From Amycolatopsis granulosa (GTDB taxonomy: Bacteria > Actinomycetota > Actinomycetes > Mycobacteriales > Pseudonocardiaceae), in NCBI RefSeq assembly GCF_011758745.1, contig NZ_JAANOV010000001.1, positions 2,914,001-2,978,000 on the forward strand: a stretch of DNA of 64,000 bases, given 5' to 3'. Within the stretch, counting starts at the first letter, position 1; every line of letters starts with the position of its first letter. The notes beneath the pieces are model-generated. The model was not told the origin of the DNA. It ran no database searches and saw only the letters and a list, made by a program, of their open reading frames with translations. Below are positions 1 to 7,430 of this stretch, one piece after another. A program made the translations under genes and the position numbers.

Positions 1-356
1 GCCCGCTGCAGCCGGCCGTCGCGTACGCGCTCGACCACGAGCTGCCGTGGGTGGAGTCGCTGCGGACGTCGCTCGCCGCCAAGCGCGACCGGTTGTCCGC
101 GGGGCTCGCCGCGGCGGGGTTCGCGGTCCGGCCGAGCCGCGGAACGTACTTCGTGTGTGCCGACGTGCGGCCGCTCGGGTTCACGGACGCGGCCGAACTC
201 GCGTGGCAGCTGCCGGAACGGGTCGGTGTCGCGGCCGTGCCGGTCGGCGCGTTCACCGATCACCCCGCGGAGTGGCAGCACGTGCTGAGGTTCGCGTTCT
301 GCAAACGGGACGACGTCCTGGACGAAGCGATCGAGCGGCTGCACAAGCTGGCTTGA
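1..356 (+). CDS. PLP-dependent aminotransferase, C-terminal part
   Basis: The frame is open from the left edge (codons begin at base 3) and stops at TGA 354-356, so about 117 C-terminal residues are present and the start lies outside. The segment GTYFVCADV and the end FAFCKRDDVLDEAIERL are typical of the small domain of fold-type I aminotransferases of the succinyldiaminopimelate/kynurenine/methionine group (Rv0858c-like). These enzymes swap an amino group between an amino acid and a 2-oxoacid with lysine-bound pyridoxal phosphate in the cytosol. The lysine is in the missing part, so the substrate cannot be named. Confidence 0.85.
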   Translation, partial: PLQPAVAYALDHELPWVESLRTSLAAKRDRLSAGLAAAGFAVRPSRGTYFVCADVRPLGFTDAAELAWQLPERVGVAAVPVGAFTDHPAEWQHVLRFAFCKRDDVLDEAIERLHKLA

Positions 357-368
357 TCACCGTTCCGC

Positions 369-914
369 TCAGGGGTGGTCGTAGCCACGCGCCTCCAGGT
401 ACCGGCGCAGCCGGTCCAGCGCGCGGCGCCGGAGCGGGCCGACGCTGCCGACCGCGATACCGAGCTCGGCCGCGATCTCGGCGTGCGTCGCGGGCGGGTC
501 ACGCAGCAGAAGCTCCGCCAGGCGCTGCTGGTGGCCCGGGAGCGCGGCGACCCCCTGCCGCAGCACCGCGTCCCGTTCGGCGATCAGCAGCACCCGCTCC
601 GGTGCCGGGCCCCGGTCCGGCCGGTCGCGCTCGACGGGGACCTCATGGCGCCGCATCTCGAGCACCCGCAGCGCATGCCGCCGGGCGGTGGTCGCCAGCC
701 AGCCGGGCAACCGGGCCGGGTCGCGCAGCTCGCGTCGCTGCGCCAGCGCCGCCCAGGTGTTCTGGCAGACGTCGGACGCGTCGGCGTCACCGAGGCGGTG
801 TGACCGCGCCACACCGAGGATGACGGCCGACAGCCCGCGCACCAGTGCGGCCCACGCCGTCTCGTCCCCCCGCCACGCGCGAGCGAGCAAATCGACGAAG
901 TCGGAATCGATCAT
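369..914 (-). CDS. ECF-type RNA polymerase sigma factor
   Basis: A 181-residue protein with sigma-70 region 2 (about residues 10-75, including DASDVCQNTWAALAQ) and a region 4 helix-turn-helix near the C-terminus (EIAAELGIAVGSV). Extracytoplasmic-function sigma factors direct RNA polymerase to a small set of stress or envelope promoters. ATG at 914 is chosen because GAGGAG lies just upstream; a longer frame upstream has no ribosome site and starts with non-family sequence. No anti-sigma gene is adjacent; the aminotransferase is convergent and an exported protein is divergent. The family is clear, the regulon is not. Confidence 0.88.
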   Translation of the reverse strand: MIDSDFVDLLARAWRGDETAWAALVRGLSAVILGVARSHRLGDADASDVCQNTWAALAQRRELRDPARLPGWLATTARRHALRVLEMRRHEVPVERDRPDRGPAPERVLLIAERDAVLRQGVAALPGHQQRLAELLLRDPPATHAEIAAELGIAVGSVGPLRRRALDRLRRYLEARGYDHP

Positions 915-1052
915 GGGACTCCTCGTGATCACCAGTCCCCACTCAGATGGCACCGGCAGTCGGAAAGCTCCCGAAAACCGCAGGTAGGCCGGAAGTTGAG
1001 TAGAAATACGCACACCGTCCGTGATCAACTAACGAACAGGCACACGGATGGC

Positions 1053-1066
1053 GGAACCAGGGTTCC
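1053..1066. promoter_or_regulatory. Inverted repeat between sigma factor and exported protein
   Basis: GGAACC-AG-GGTTCC is a perfect 6-base inverted repeat with a 2-base centre, lying between the divergent sigma factor gene and the exported protein gene. It may be an operator. GGAAC also resembles an ECF -35 element, but no matching -10 is placed at the usual distance, so promoter function is unproven. Confidence 0.3.
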
Positions 1067-1200
1067 GTCGTACGGGGCTGGATCCATCGCTTTCGAGGTG
1101 AAACACTCGCCACCGGAGCCAGAACCGGCGGACATCAGCGCACCTGATGACCAGGCCGAAACATTCTCAGACTTGTCGTTCGTGGACGGTGGTGGTGGCG

Positions 1201-2043
1201 ATGCGCGGCGCGGTGGGTGCGCGTCGGTCCGCGTGGCCACTTCCGATGGAACTCAAGCTGCTGCTCACGGGCGGATTCGTGTTCGCGGGCTGGCTGCTGT
1301 TCGCGGTGCTGGGAGCGCAACCCGCCGCCGCGGACGAGGGTCCGTCCGAACCGGACAGCGTCGTCACCGGACAGCAGCCGGGCCTCCTCGGCGCGGTCAC
1401 CGGAATCCTCGGCACCGTCGACCACGCCGTGAACAGGGTCAGCGACGCCGTTGGCACCACCCTTTCGGCCGTCACCGGAACGGTGGATGCCACGGTTCCG
1501 AGGGTGACCGAAAAGGCCGACCGGACCACGAACCCGATCAGCGACACCGTCGCCCGCACCGTCGAGACCGTGATCCCCCTGGCGCCCGAGCCGGCCGGGC
1601 ACGGGCAGACGGAAGCGGCGGTGCAGACCGGGGCGGAGCCGGTCATCACCGAACCGGTCACCGCGCCGATGGTCACCGAGCCAGCGCCGCCGCCCACCGT
1701 GCTCAGCGCACCGGTCGCCCCGGCAGCCGCACCGGCGCAGCCCGCCGTCCACCGGAGGCCGGTCACCGTGACACACGAACCGGCGCCACCGAAGCATCCG
1801 CAGGACAGCGTCGATCCGGCGCGCGCGGACAGCACGCCGCCGGCTCCGGCACCGGCCGGCCCGGGTGATCCGGGCGTGGTCATCTCCGTTTCCCACGACT
1901 CGGGCAACGGCGGCCGCGACCTGGTGGCGGTACTGGGGCCACCCGCCGCGACCATCCCGGTTCAGCCTATCGAGGGAGCGCTGACCAGCGCTTTCGTGGG
2001 TACGGCCACACCAGCGGGTCTGCCACCCACCTCGCCCGACTAG
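1201..2043 (+). CDS. Exported low-complexity protein of unknown function
   Basis: A 280-residue protein I cannot assign to a family. After an arginine-rich start comes a hydrophobic segment (LLLTGGFVFAGWLLFAVLG) and a cleavage-like AQPAAADE, so it is secreted or anchored. Residues about 60-140 hold repeated amphipathic units of the type TVDHAVNRVSDAVGTTLSAV, then a long Pro/Ala/Thr/Glu-rich tail. This layout suits a cell-wall-associated actinomycete protein. ATG 1201 is preferred; ATG 1147 and ATG 1249 are alternatives and no strong ribosome site separates them. It diverges from the ECF sigma gene, which might control it. Confidence 0.6.
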   Translation: MRGAVGARRSAWPLPMELKLLLTGGFVFAGWLLFAVLGAQPAAADEGPSEPDSVVTGQQPGLLGAVTGILGTVDHAVNRVSDAVGTTLSAVTGTVDATVPRVTEKADRTTNPISDTVARTVETVIPLAPEPAGHGQTEAAVQTGAEPVITEPVTAPMVTEPAPPPTVLSAPVAPAAAPAQPAVHRRPVTVTHEPAPPKHPQDSVDPARADSTPPAPAPAGPGDPGVVISVSHDSGNGGRDLVAVLGPPAATIPVQPIEGALTSAFVGTATPAGLPPTSPD

Positions 2044-2463
2044 ACGCGAGGCTCGTTCACACAGGCGACCCGCGTCCACAACAAGATCGAGGCGTGGGTT
2101 CGACCGGGGCGTTTTCCGCACCATCCGAGGGCCACTGAGACTTCCCGACCGGCCAACCGCGCCTGGCCGGATCGGGTGCTGGTCCCGGCGTCGCGATGCC
2201 CCCGCGACGCCGGGGCCCCAACGGGCACGTGTCCGGAGCTTCCGCTCACCGCGCCGAGCGGAAGCCCGATGCGCGCCTAGCCGCGATGGCCCGCCGGCAC
2301 GTCGAGGGGCGGTGCCGGCGGGTCACCGCGGTGCCCGGTCCGGAGGGATCCGGGCCGGGCGACCGGCAGCCGGTGCGCTGGACGTCATCCGCCGAGCTTC
2401 CTCCCTGGAGCGGCAGATCCGACGGTCCAGCGCACCGGCGGCTCCGGTGGTGAACCGGAAGCG
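2044..2463. other. Gene-free stretch downstream of two convergent genes
   Basis: About 420 bases between the convergent ends of the exported-protein gene and the yczR gene. Open frames here lack family resemblance, ribosome sites and sensible composition. The one structure I see is the hairpin at 2290-2322, listed separately. Confidence 0.6.
2290..2322. terminator. GC-rich hairpin, possible terminator
   Basis: CCCGCCGGCAC and GTGCCGGCGGG form a perfect 11-base stem around an 11-base loop. It lies between two convergent genes, where a bidirectional terminator is expected, but there is no T run and it is 140 bases past the yczR stop. Confidence 0.35.
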
Positions 2464-3891
2464 TCAGGCCACCGGTAGTTCGTCGGCCGGGGTGGCGCGG
2501 ATCGAGGCGGCCGCAAGGGCCAGCCGGGTGGTGGCCTCGGTCAGGCGGGACGCCGGCTGGGCGAACGGGAGCCGGATCCAGCGTTCCAGCCCGCCCTGGG
2601 CGCTGAACCTCGAACCGGGCGCGATCTGCACTCCGTGATTCGCCGCGGCGACCGCCAGACGGGTGCTCATCGGCTCGGGCAAGCGGCACCACAACGACGA
2701 ACCGCCGGCCGGCACGCGGAACCGCCACTCCGGCAGCTCCCGCCGCACCGCCTCCACCAGCGCGTCCCGCAGCCCGCGCAGGTCCGCGCGCCGCGCCGCC
2801 AGTGCGTCGTCACCCGCGGCGAACAACTCGGCCAGCACCAGTTGCTCGAACACCGGCGACCCCAGGTCGGAGCCGAACCGGGCCGAGGACAACCGGGTCA
2901 GCAGATCCTCCGACGCCCGGATCCAGCCGATCCGCAGACCACCCCAGTGCGACTTCGACGCCGTTCCCACGCTGATCGCCCAGTTCCCGGCGAACGCGGC
3001 CAGCGGACGGGGCCCGTCGAGCGGATCGGCCTCCAGGTCCAGCTCGACGAACGTCTCGTCGACCACCGCATGCGTTTGCGTGCGCGCCAGCAGCGCACCG
3101 AGGCGCTCCCGGCCCGGCTCGTCCAGCCGCTCCCCCGTCGGGTTGTGGAAGTCGACGATGAGGTACGCCATCCGGGGCGCGGTCTGGCGAACCGCGGCCT
3201 CCATCCCGGCGAGGTCCCACCCGTGCTCGCCGAGCGCGACCGGCACCGGCGTGGTGTGTGCGTTGCGGATCGCGTCGAGCGCGTTGGGGTAGGTCGGCTG
3301 CTCGACGAGCACGCGGTCACCGGGATGCGTCAGCATGCGCAGCGCGAGCACGAACGCGTGGTGCGCACCGTTGGTGATCATGATCTGGTCCGGGGTGGTC
3401 GGCAGGCCCCGCGCGGCGTACCGCTGCGCGATGCGCTCCCGCACCGCGGGAAGGCCGCGCCCGGTGTAGCCGTGGCCGCCGAGCTCGTCGACCAGCAGCA
3501 GCCGCGCCCGATCGACCGCGGCCGCGAGGCCCGGGATCGCCGGCGACGCGGCGCGGGCGAGGTCGATCGCCTCCGGGCTGTCCGGTGGCGCGGCGGCCGG
3601 CGGCCGGCTCCGCGGCGTGGTGATCCACGACCCCGCGCCGCGCCGGCTGGCCACCAGACCGGCCTCCCGGAGCCGGTCCAGGGCGGCCGCGACGAGCGTG
3701 CGGCTGACCTCCAGCGCCTCGGCCAGCTCGCGTTCCGACGGCAACCGGGTGCCCACCGGGAGCTGGCCGTCCAGTACCCCGAGCTCGATCGCCGCCGCGA
3801 GGTCCGCCGCACCGTGACGAGAGCCACTGCGTCGCCAAGCGCCGAGCACCAAGGCCAATCTGCGGGCGGAAATGCGGCCTATCGCGTCCAT
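2464..3891 (-). CDS. yczR: MocR-type GntR/aminotransferase regulator (YczR-like)
   Basis: A 475-residue two-domain regulator. An N-terminal GntR winged helix (about residues 15-85, LPSERELAEALEVSRTLV) is joined by a linker to a fold-type I aminotransferase-like domain with the PLP-binding region VGTASKSHWGGLRIGW, which holds the lysine. MocR proteins sense pyridoxal phosphate or an amine and usually regulate the divergent neighbour. Here that neighbour is a YczE-like membrane protein, the known YczR/YczE pairing in actinobacteria and Firmicutes. ATG 3891 is chosen over an in-frame TTG at 3900. It has no visible ribosome site and begins only 4 bases from a 20-base palindrome, so a leaderless, self-controlled transcript is likely. 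Confidence 0.85.
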   Translation of the reverse strand: MDAIGRISARRLALVLGAWRRSGSRHGAADLAAAIELGVLDGQLPVGTRLPSERELAEALEVSRTLVAAALDRLREAGLVASRRGAGSWITTPRSRPPAAAPPDSPEAIDLARAASPAIPGLAAAVDRARLLLVDELGGHGYTGRGLPAVRERIAQRYAARGLPTTPDQIMITNGAHHAFVLALRMLTHPGDRVLVEQPTYPNALDAIRNAHTTPVPVALGEHGWDLAGMEAAVRQTAPRMAYLIVDFHNPTGERLDEPGRERLGALLARTQTHAVVDETFVELDLEADPLDGPRPLAAFAGNWAISVGTASKSHWGGLRIGWIRASEDLLTRLSSARFGSDLGSPVFEQLVLAELFAAGDDALAARRADLRGLRDALVEAVRRELPEWRFRVPAGGSSLWCRLPEPMSTRLAVAAANHGVQIAPGSRFSAQGGLERWIRLPFAQPASRLTEATTRLALAAASIRATPADELPVA

Positions 3892-3895
3892 GACA

Positions 3896-3915
3896 GCCAA
3901 TTATTGCAAATTGGC
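3896..3915. promoter_or_regulatory. Palindrome between yczR and yczE, candidate YczR operator
   Basis: GCCAATT-ATTGCA-AATTGGC has perfect 7-base arms and a 6-base centre, in an AT-rich island within GC-rich DNA. It is directly upstream of the yczR start and 40 bases before the yczE start, as expected for an operator shared by both genes. Confidence 0.6.
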
Positions 3916-3954
3916 CCTGGCCGGGAACAGCCAGTTCACCGCAAAGTGGGTTTC

Positions 3955-4578
3955 GTGACTGCGATCGATCTTCGGCCGGTGCGCGTGTCGATCAGCCCCG
4001 CGCGCCGGCTCACCCAGCTGCTGGCCGGACTCGCCCTCTACGGCACGAGCATGGCGATGATGACCCGCGCCCGGCTCGGCCTCGACCCGTGGGACGTCCT
4101 GCACGAGGGCATCACCAAGCGGACCGGTCTCACGTTCGGCACGGTCGTGGGGATCGCCTCGGTCGCCGTGCTCCTGCTGTGGATCCCGCTCCGGCAGCGG
4201 CCCGGGCTCGGCACCGTGCTGAACGTGCTCGTCATCTCGGTGGTCGTGGACCTGGTGCGCGCCGTCCTGCCCGACCAGCAGGTGCTCGGCTGGCGGATCA
4301 CGTTGCTGATCGCCGGCATCCTGCTCAACGCCGTGGCTACCGCGGTCTACGTGGGCGCCCGGCTCGGCCCCGGGCCGCGCGATGGCTTGATGACCGGACT
4401 GGCGGCGCGCACGGGCTGGTCCGTCCGGCTGGTGCGCACCGGCATCGAAGTCACCGCGCTGGCGGCAGGCTGGCTGCTCGGCGGCACGGTGGGTGCGGGG
4501 ACCATCCTCTACGCGCTCGCGATCGGCCCGCTCACCCAGGCCCTGCTGCCGCACGTCGCCTGGCGCGAATCACGCTAG
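3955..4578 (+). CDS. yczE: YczE-like integral membrane protein
   Basis: A 207-residue protein with five or six hydrophobic segments (for example FGTVVGIASVAVLLLWIPL and ITLLIAGILLNAVATAVYVG). The motifs RARLGLDPWDVLHEG and GARLGPGPRDGLM are conserved features of the YczE/YyaS/YitT-like family, proposed to be small-molecule transporters. Its location divergent from a MocR regulator matches the YczR/YczE pair. GTG 3955 is chosen because it begins the conserved part, just after AGTGGG. The last 9 bases overlap the convergent Clp-N gene. The transported compound is unknown. Confidence 0.8.
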   Translation: MTAIDLRPVRVSISPARRLTQLLAGLALYGTSMAMMTRARLGLDPWDVLHEGITKRTGLTFGTVVGIASVAVLLLWIPLRQRPGLGTVLNVLVISVVVDLVRAVLPDQQVLGWRITLLIAGILLNAVATAVYVGARLGPGPRDGLMTGLAARTGWSVRLVRTGIEVTALAAGWLLGGTVGAGTILYALAIGPLTQALLPHVAWRESR

Positions 4579-5097
4579 CGCCTGCCGGACCCGCCGCGCG
4601 TCCACGTCGAACCGGGCGAGCACGTCGGCGGCGGGTCCGCGCGTCGCGGCGAGCGCGAGCAGGACGTGTTCGGTCCCGAGTTCCTTGCCGCCCAAGGAGA
4701 TCGCCTCGTTCTGGCACACCTGCAGGACCTTCTTCGACTCGGTCGAAAACGGCGTGCGCCATCGCCTCCGCCCACCGGCGCCACCGGTGAGCGCGTCCGG
4801 CCCGTGCGCCTGACCGACCCGGTCCAGGATCGCGTCCACGTCGATGCCGAACTCGCCGAGCGCCTCGGCGTCGGCCTCGGTGATCCCGCCCCGGCGCCGC
4901 ACCCGCGTGGTCTCGGCGGCCACGTCGTCGAGCGCCACGCCGAACCCGGCGAGCAGGCGCCCGGCCGTGCTGTCCGGCAGGTGCAGCAATGCCGCCAGCA
5001 GGTGCAACGGGTCGATCCGTGGCGAACCGAGGCGGATCGCGTCCTGCTGCGCCCCGGCGACCACCGCGCGGGCATCCGAGGTGAACCTCTCGAACAT
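4570..5097 (-). CDS. Clp N-terminal-domain protein (ClpC-like N domain only)
   Basis: A 175-residue protein starting MFERFTSDARAVV, the hallmark of ClpC/ClpB N domains, with two Clp-N repeats (about residues 1-75, then 105-175 starting FSTESKKVLQ). No AAA+ module follows, so it is an isolated adaptor-type domain that may bind substrate or compete for the ClpC unfoldase. Its ATG shares one base (TGATG) with the stop of the upstream HTH gene, which indicates translational coupling. Both genes are probably read from the promoter at 5313-5341. Stand-alone Clp-N proteins of this length are common in actinomycetes but poorly understood. Confidence 0.85.
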   Translation of the reverse strand: MFERFTSDARAVVAGAQQDAIRLGSPRIDPLHLLAALLHLPDSTAGRLLAGFGVALDDVAAETTRVRRRGGITEADAEALGEFGIDVDAILDRVGQAHGPDALTGGAGGRRRWRTPFSTESKKVLQVCQNEAISLGGKELGTEHVLLALAATRGPAADVLARFDVDARRVRQALA

Positions 5098-5306
5098 CAC
5101 TGCCTCCCGTACTTCTTGTGCACTGCCTGCCTGCTCACGCCCAGTTCGGCCGCGATGTCCTGCCACGACCACCCCTGGGCCCGTGCGCTGCGCACCTGGA
5201 CGGCTTCCAGCTGCTCGAGCAGCCGCCGCAACGCGGCCACCGCACGCAGGCCGACCTGGGGATCGCGGTCGCCGGCGCGGGCGGCCAGATCGGTTGCCTT
5301 TGTCAT
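5097..5306 (-). CDS. Small helix-turn-helix protein coupled to Clp-N gene
   Basis: A 69-residue protein whose C-terminal half is a homeodomain-like helix-turn-helix (SWQDIAAELGVSRQAVHKKY); the N-terminal half is a leucine-rich helix (LRRLLEQLEAVQV) that may dimerise. It is coupled to the Clp-N gene. The ATG sits 6 bases after a -10-like TAGGTT with TTGACG 17 bases further up, so its message is probably leaderless. Two palindromes overlie those elements, which suggests self-repression. Confidence 0.8.
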   Translation of the reverse strand: MTKATDLAARAGDRDPQVGLRAVAALRRLLEQLEAVQVRSARAQGWSWQDIAAELGVSRQAVHKKYGRQ

Positions 5307-5309
5307 GAC

Positions 5310-5325
5310 GTCAACCTACGTTGAC
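5310..5325. promoter_or_regulatory. GTCAAC-N4-GTTGAC box 1
   Basis: GTCAAC-CTAC-GTTGAC, perfect 6-base arms. On the minus strand it covers the -10 (TAGGTT, 5313-5318) of the HTH gene; on the plus strand its right arm supplies TTGACA (5321-5326), a consensus -35 for the PP2C-like gene. Confidence 0.65.
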
Positions 5326-5336
5326 AACGCTCGTGC

Positions 5337-5352
5337 GTCAACCATGGTTGAC
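5337..5352. promoter_or_regulatory. GTCAAC-N4-GTTGAC box 2
   Basis: GTCAACCATGGTTGAC is a perfect 16-base palindrome, 27 bases centre to centre from box 1. It overlaps the minus-strand -35 (TTGACG, complement of 5336-5341) and the probable plus-strand -10 (CATGGT, 5343-5348). Two matched boxes on facing promoters imply one regulator acting on both genes. Confidence 0.65.
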
Positions 5353-5368
5353 AGTTAGGGTCGGACGG

Positions 5369-6127
5369 ATGATCCGCACAGCCCAGCGACCCGGTGTCGG
5401 TCTCGACGGCGGCCCACGCCCGACGGAGGACCGCATCGTGGTGCTCGATCACGCGGTGGCAGTGCTCGACGGCGCCACCTCGGCCGACCCGGAACAGCCT
5501 TCCGGCGGCTGGTACGCGGACCGGCTGGCATCCCGGCTCGCCCGCGACCTCGGCGCTCCCGATGCCGGCGACCTGCGTGACGTGCTGCGCGCGGCGATCG
5601 CCGGCGTCGCGCGCGAGCACGGCCTGCGTCCCGGAGCGTCCCCGTCCAGCACGGTGGCGATGCTGCGCTGGGACGCCGAACGGGTGGACGCGCTGGTGCT
5701 CGCGGACAGTCCCATCGTCGCGTTTGGACAGAGCGTGGACGTGCTCGCCGACGATCGTCTGGTCACGCTCCGCCGCGCCGGCCGGTTGCGCACGCAGCAT
5801 GCCGTGCGGGCGCTGCGCAACCAGCCGGGCGGGTTCTGGGTGGCCGAAGCCGATCCGGACGCCGCCGCCCACGCCCTGGTTCGCAGCTGGCCCCGCGCCG
5901 CGCTGGACGCCGTGCTGCTCGCCACCGACGGGGTGTCCTGCGGCGTCGGCGACTACGGCCTGTTCACCTGGCGGGAAACCCTGTGGCTGGCGCGCACGCG
6001 AGGTGTGGACGCGGTGCTCGACACGGTCCGGGCCGCGGAGGACGGCGACCCGGACCGCATCCGCTGGCCGCGGGCCAAGCGTCACGACGACCAGGCGCTG
6101 GTGCTGGTCGAGTTCCCGCGACCCTAG
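5369..6127 (+). CDS. PP2C-like protein phosphatase domain protein
   Basis: A 252-residue protein with PP2C-type features: an early TEDRIVVLDHAVAVLDGATS segment (the Asp-Gly pair is the usual metal site), GWYADRLASRLA, a central region with the serine-rich SPSST, and LLATDGVSCGVGDYG near the end. PP2C enzymes remove phosphate from Ser/Thr with two metal ions. Spacing is looser than in classical SpoIIE or PstP proteins, so catalysis is likely but unproven. It diverges from the HTH/Clp-N pair and shares its twin operators. ATG 5369 is preferred because the frame before it reads through the operators. Confidence 0.65.
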   Translation: MIRTAQRPGVGLDGGPRPTEDRIVVLDHAVAVLDGATSADPEQPSGGWYADRLASRLARDLGAPDAGDLRDVLRAAIAGVAREHGLRPGASPSSTVAMLRWDAERVDALVLADSPIVAFGQSVDVLADDRLVTLRRAGRLRTQHAVRALRNQPGGFWVAEADPDAAAHALVRSWPRAALDAVLLATDGVSCGVGDYGLFTWRETLWLARTRGVDAVLDTVRAAEDGDPDRIRWPRAKRHDDQALVLVEFPRP

Positions 6128-6187
6128 GGGAAAGATCGGGGACTTCTCCGGATCTTGGGGACCACTTGCGGCGGAAAGCTGGGCCGC

Positions 6188-6823
6188 ATGGAGATTTCCG
6201 GAGGTACCAAGGGCGACAGAGCCCGCCCCTGGCTGCTCGCGGCGAACGTCGCGATCGGCTGGGGACTGCTGACCGTCTTCGTCCTGCACATCGTCAGCGC
6301 CCGCAACCCGGTGTGGGACACGTTGTCCAGTTACGCGCTCGTCAAGGGCGGGATCGGACTGCTGGGCGTGAGCATGATCGCCGTCGCCGCCGGATCGGTC
6401 GCGCTGCTCGCCGCATTCCGGGCCGCCGGGCACCGGCTCAGCCCGGCGGCACACGTGTTGTTCTGGACGTGGTCACTCGGACTCGTCGCGGCGGCGCTGT
6501 TCCCCGCGAGCTATCCCGAGCGGTTCCGCCCGGCAAGCGGCGAGATCCACGAATATGCTTGCGCGGCAGCGTTCCTGAGCCTCGCCGCGCTCGGCTGGAC
6601 CCTGCCCGCGCCGGTGCGCACGCACCCCGCGATCGTGCGGCTCACCCTGCTGACGCTCGGCGGCGTGCTGCTGTTCGGGGTCAGCTACCTGATGCCCGGG
6701 GTGCTGCCGATCGGGCTGACCCAGCGCCTCGCGCTCGCCGCCGACATCGGCCTGCTCGTCACGCTCGCCCGCGCGGTCGCCGTGACCGCGCCGGCAAAAC
6801 CGCGGGAGCGCGTGCCCGGCTGA
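6188..6823 (+). CDS. DUF998 family integral membrane protein
   Basis: A 211-residue protein with six predicted membrane segments, for example LLAANVAIGWGLLTVFVLHIV and LTLLTLGGVLLFGVSYLMPG. The length, the NPVWDTLSSYAL segment after the first helix and the acidic ASYPERF loop fit the DUF998 family, whose role is unknown. ATG 6188 follows a GGAAAG ribosome site; an earlier in-frame ATG at 6155 is in non-family sequence. It follows the PP2C-like gene by 60 bases and may share its transcript. Confidence 0.7.
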   Translation: MEISGGTKGDRARPWLLAANVAIGWGLLTVFVLHIVSARNPVWDTLSSYALVKGGIGLLGVSMIAVAAGSVALLAAFRAAGHRLSPAAHVLFWTWSLGLVAAALFPASYPERFRPASGEIHEYACAAAFLSLAALGWTLPAPVRTHPAIVRLTLLTLGGVLLFGVSYLMPGVLPIGLTQRLALAADIGLLVTLARAVAVTAPAKPRERVPG

Positions 6824-6862
6824 CCCGGGCCGGCCACGGACGGGACGCCGCGCCGGCCCACC

Positions 6863-7306
6863 TCAGGCGGTTCCGGTGATCCGGAAGACCGGGAAGCCGG
6901 GCGCGACGTCCCGCAACACCTCGTCCGGCGACTGGTGGTCGACACCGTCGAAGAAGCGGCTGACCTCCCACGCCCACCGCTTCAGGTAGGCCCGCAGGAT
7001 CGGCACCTTCTCCGCTTCGGTCAGCTCGGCGAACCGGAACGTCTCGACCCGGCGCCCGACCCGCAGCTGCCCCTCACCGGCCGCGCGCAGGTTGCGCACC
7101 CACTGCGTCTGGCCGCGCGGCGCGACGAGGTAGCGCTGCCCGCCGACCTTCAGCAGGTTCACCGGCGTGGACCGGATCTGCCCGGACTTGCGGCCCCGCA
7201 CCAGCAGGACCCGGCTGCCGGCCACGCTCAGGCCCAGTTTGGTCAGCACGCCCACGACGGCGTTGAACACTCCGTCGGCCTTGCCCGGCCGGAGGTAGCG
7301 GTTCAT
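6863..7306 (-). CDS. DUF385 / deazaflavin-dependent nitroreductase-family protein
   Basis: A 147-residue protein with the split-barrel fold signature of the F420-dependent Ddn family: KSGQIRSTPVNLL, then RYLVAPRGQTQWVRNLRAAG, where the GxTxW/NLRA stretch binds the deazaflavin cofactor. Members reduce quinones or nitro compounds with reduced F420. The partner TetR gene is divergent and two GAGAGC inverted repeats lie between them, the nearer one 17 bases from this start, so it is almost surely the TetR target. ATG 7306 follows GGGAG. Confidence 0.85.
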   Translation of the reverse strand: MNRYLRPGKADGVFNAVVGVLTKLGLSVAGSRVLLVRGRKSGQIRSTPVNLLKVGGQRYLVAPRGQTQWVRNLRAAGEGQLRVGRRVETFRFAELTEAEKVPILRAYLKRWAWEVSRFFDGVDHQSPDEVLRDVAPGFPVFRITGTA

Positions 7307-7322
7307 CTCGGTTCTCCCTTCC

Positions 7323-7337
7323 GAGAGCGGTGCTCTC
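7323..7337. promoter_or_regulatory. TetR operator candidate 1
   Basis: GAGAGC-GGT-GCTCTC, a perfect 15-base palindrome 17 bases upstream of the DUF385 start. It recurs as candidate 2 and, as a half-site GCTCTC, at 7403-7408. Confidence 0.6.
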
Positions 7338-7374
7338 TGTTGAGATCAGTGAACACCTCGGGGTTCGCGCTGTC

Positions 7375-7389
7375 AAGAGCGCTGCTCTC
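7375..7389. promoter_or_regulatory. TetR operator candidate 2
   Basis: AAGAGC-GCT-GCTCTC differs by one base from a perfect copy of candidate 1. It lies 42 bases upstream of the TetR start and just upstream of its putative -35, suggesting self-control. Confidence 0.6.
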
Positions 7390-7393
7390 CAAT

Positions 7394-7423
7394 TTGTGCG
7401 CCGCTCTCAGAATGTGGCAGACT
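7394..7423 (+). promoter_or_regulatory. Putative leaderless promoter of the TetR gene
   Basis: TTGTGC (7394-7399), an 18-base spacer and CAGACT (7418-7423); the ATG at 7431 lies 7 bases further on, where transcription would begin. The 11-mer TGTGGCAGACT recurs at the same place before the methyltransferase gene at 8142. Confidence 0.45.
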
Positions 7424-7430
7424 GTCCCGC

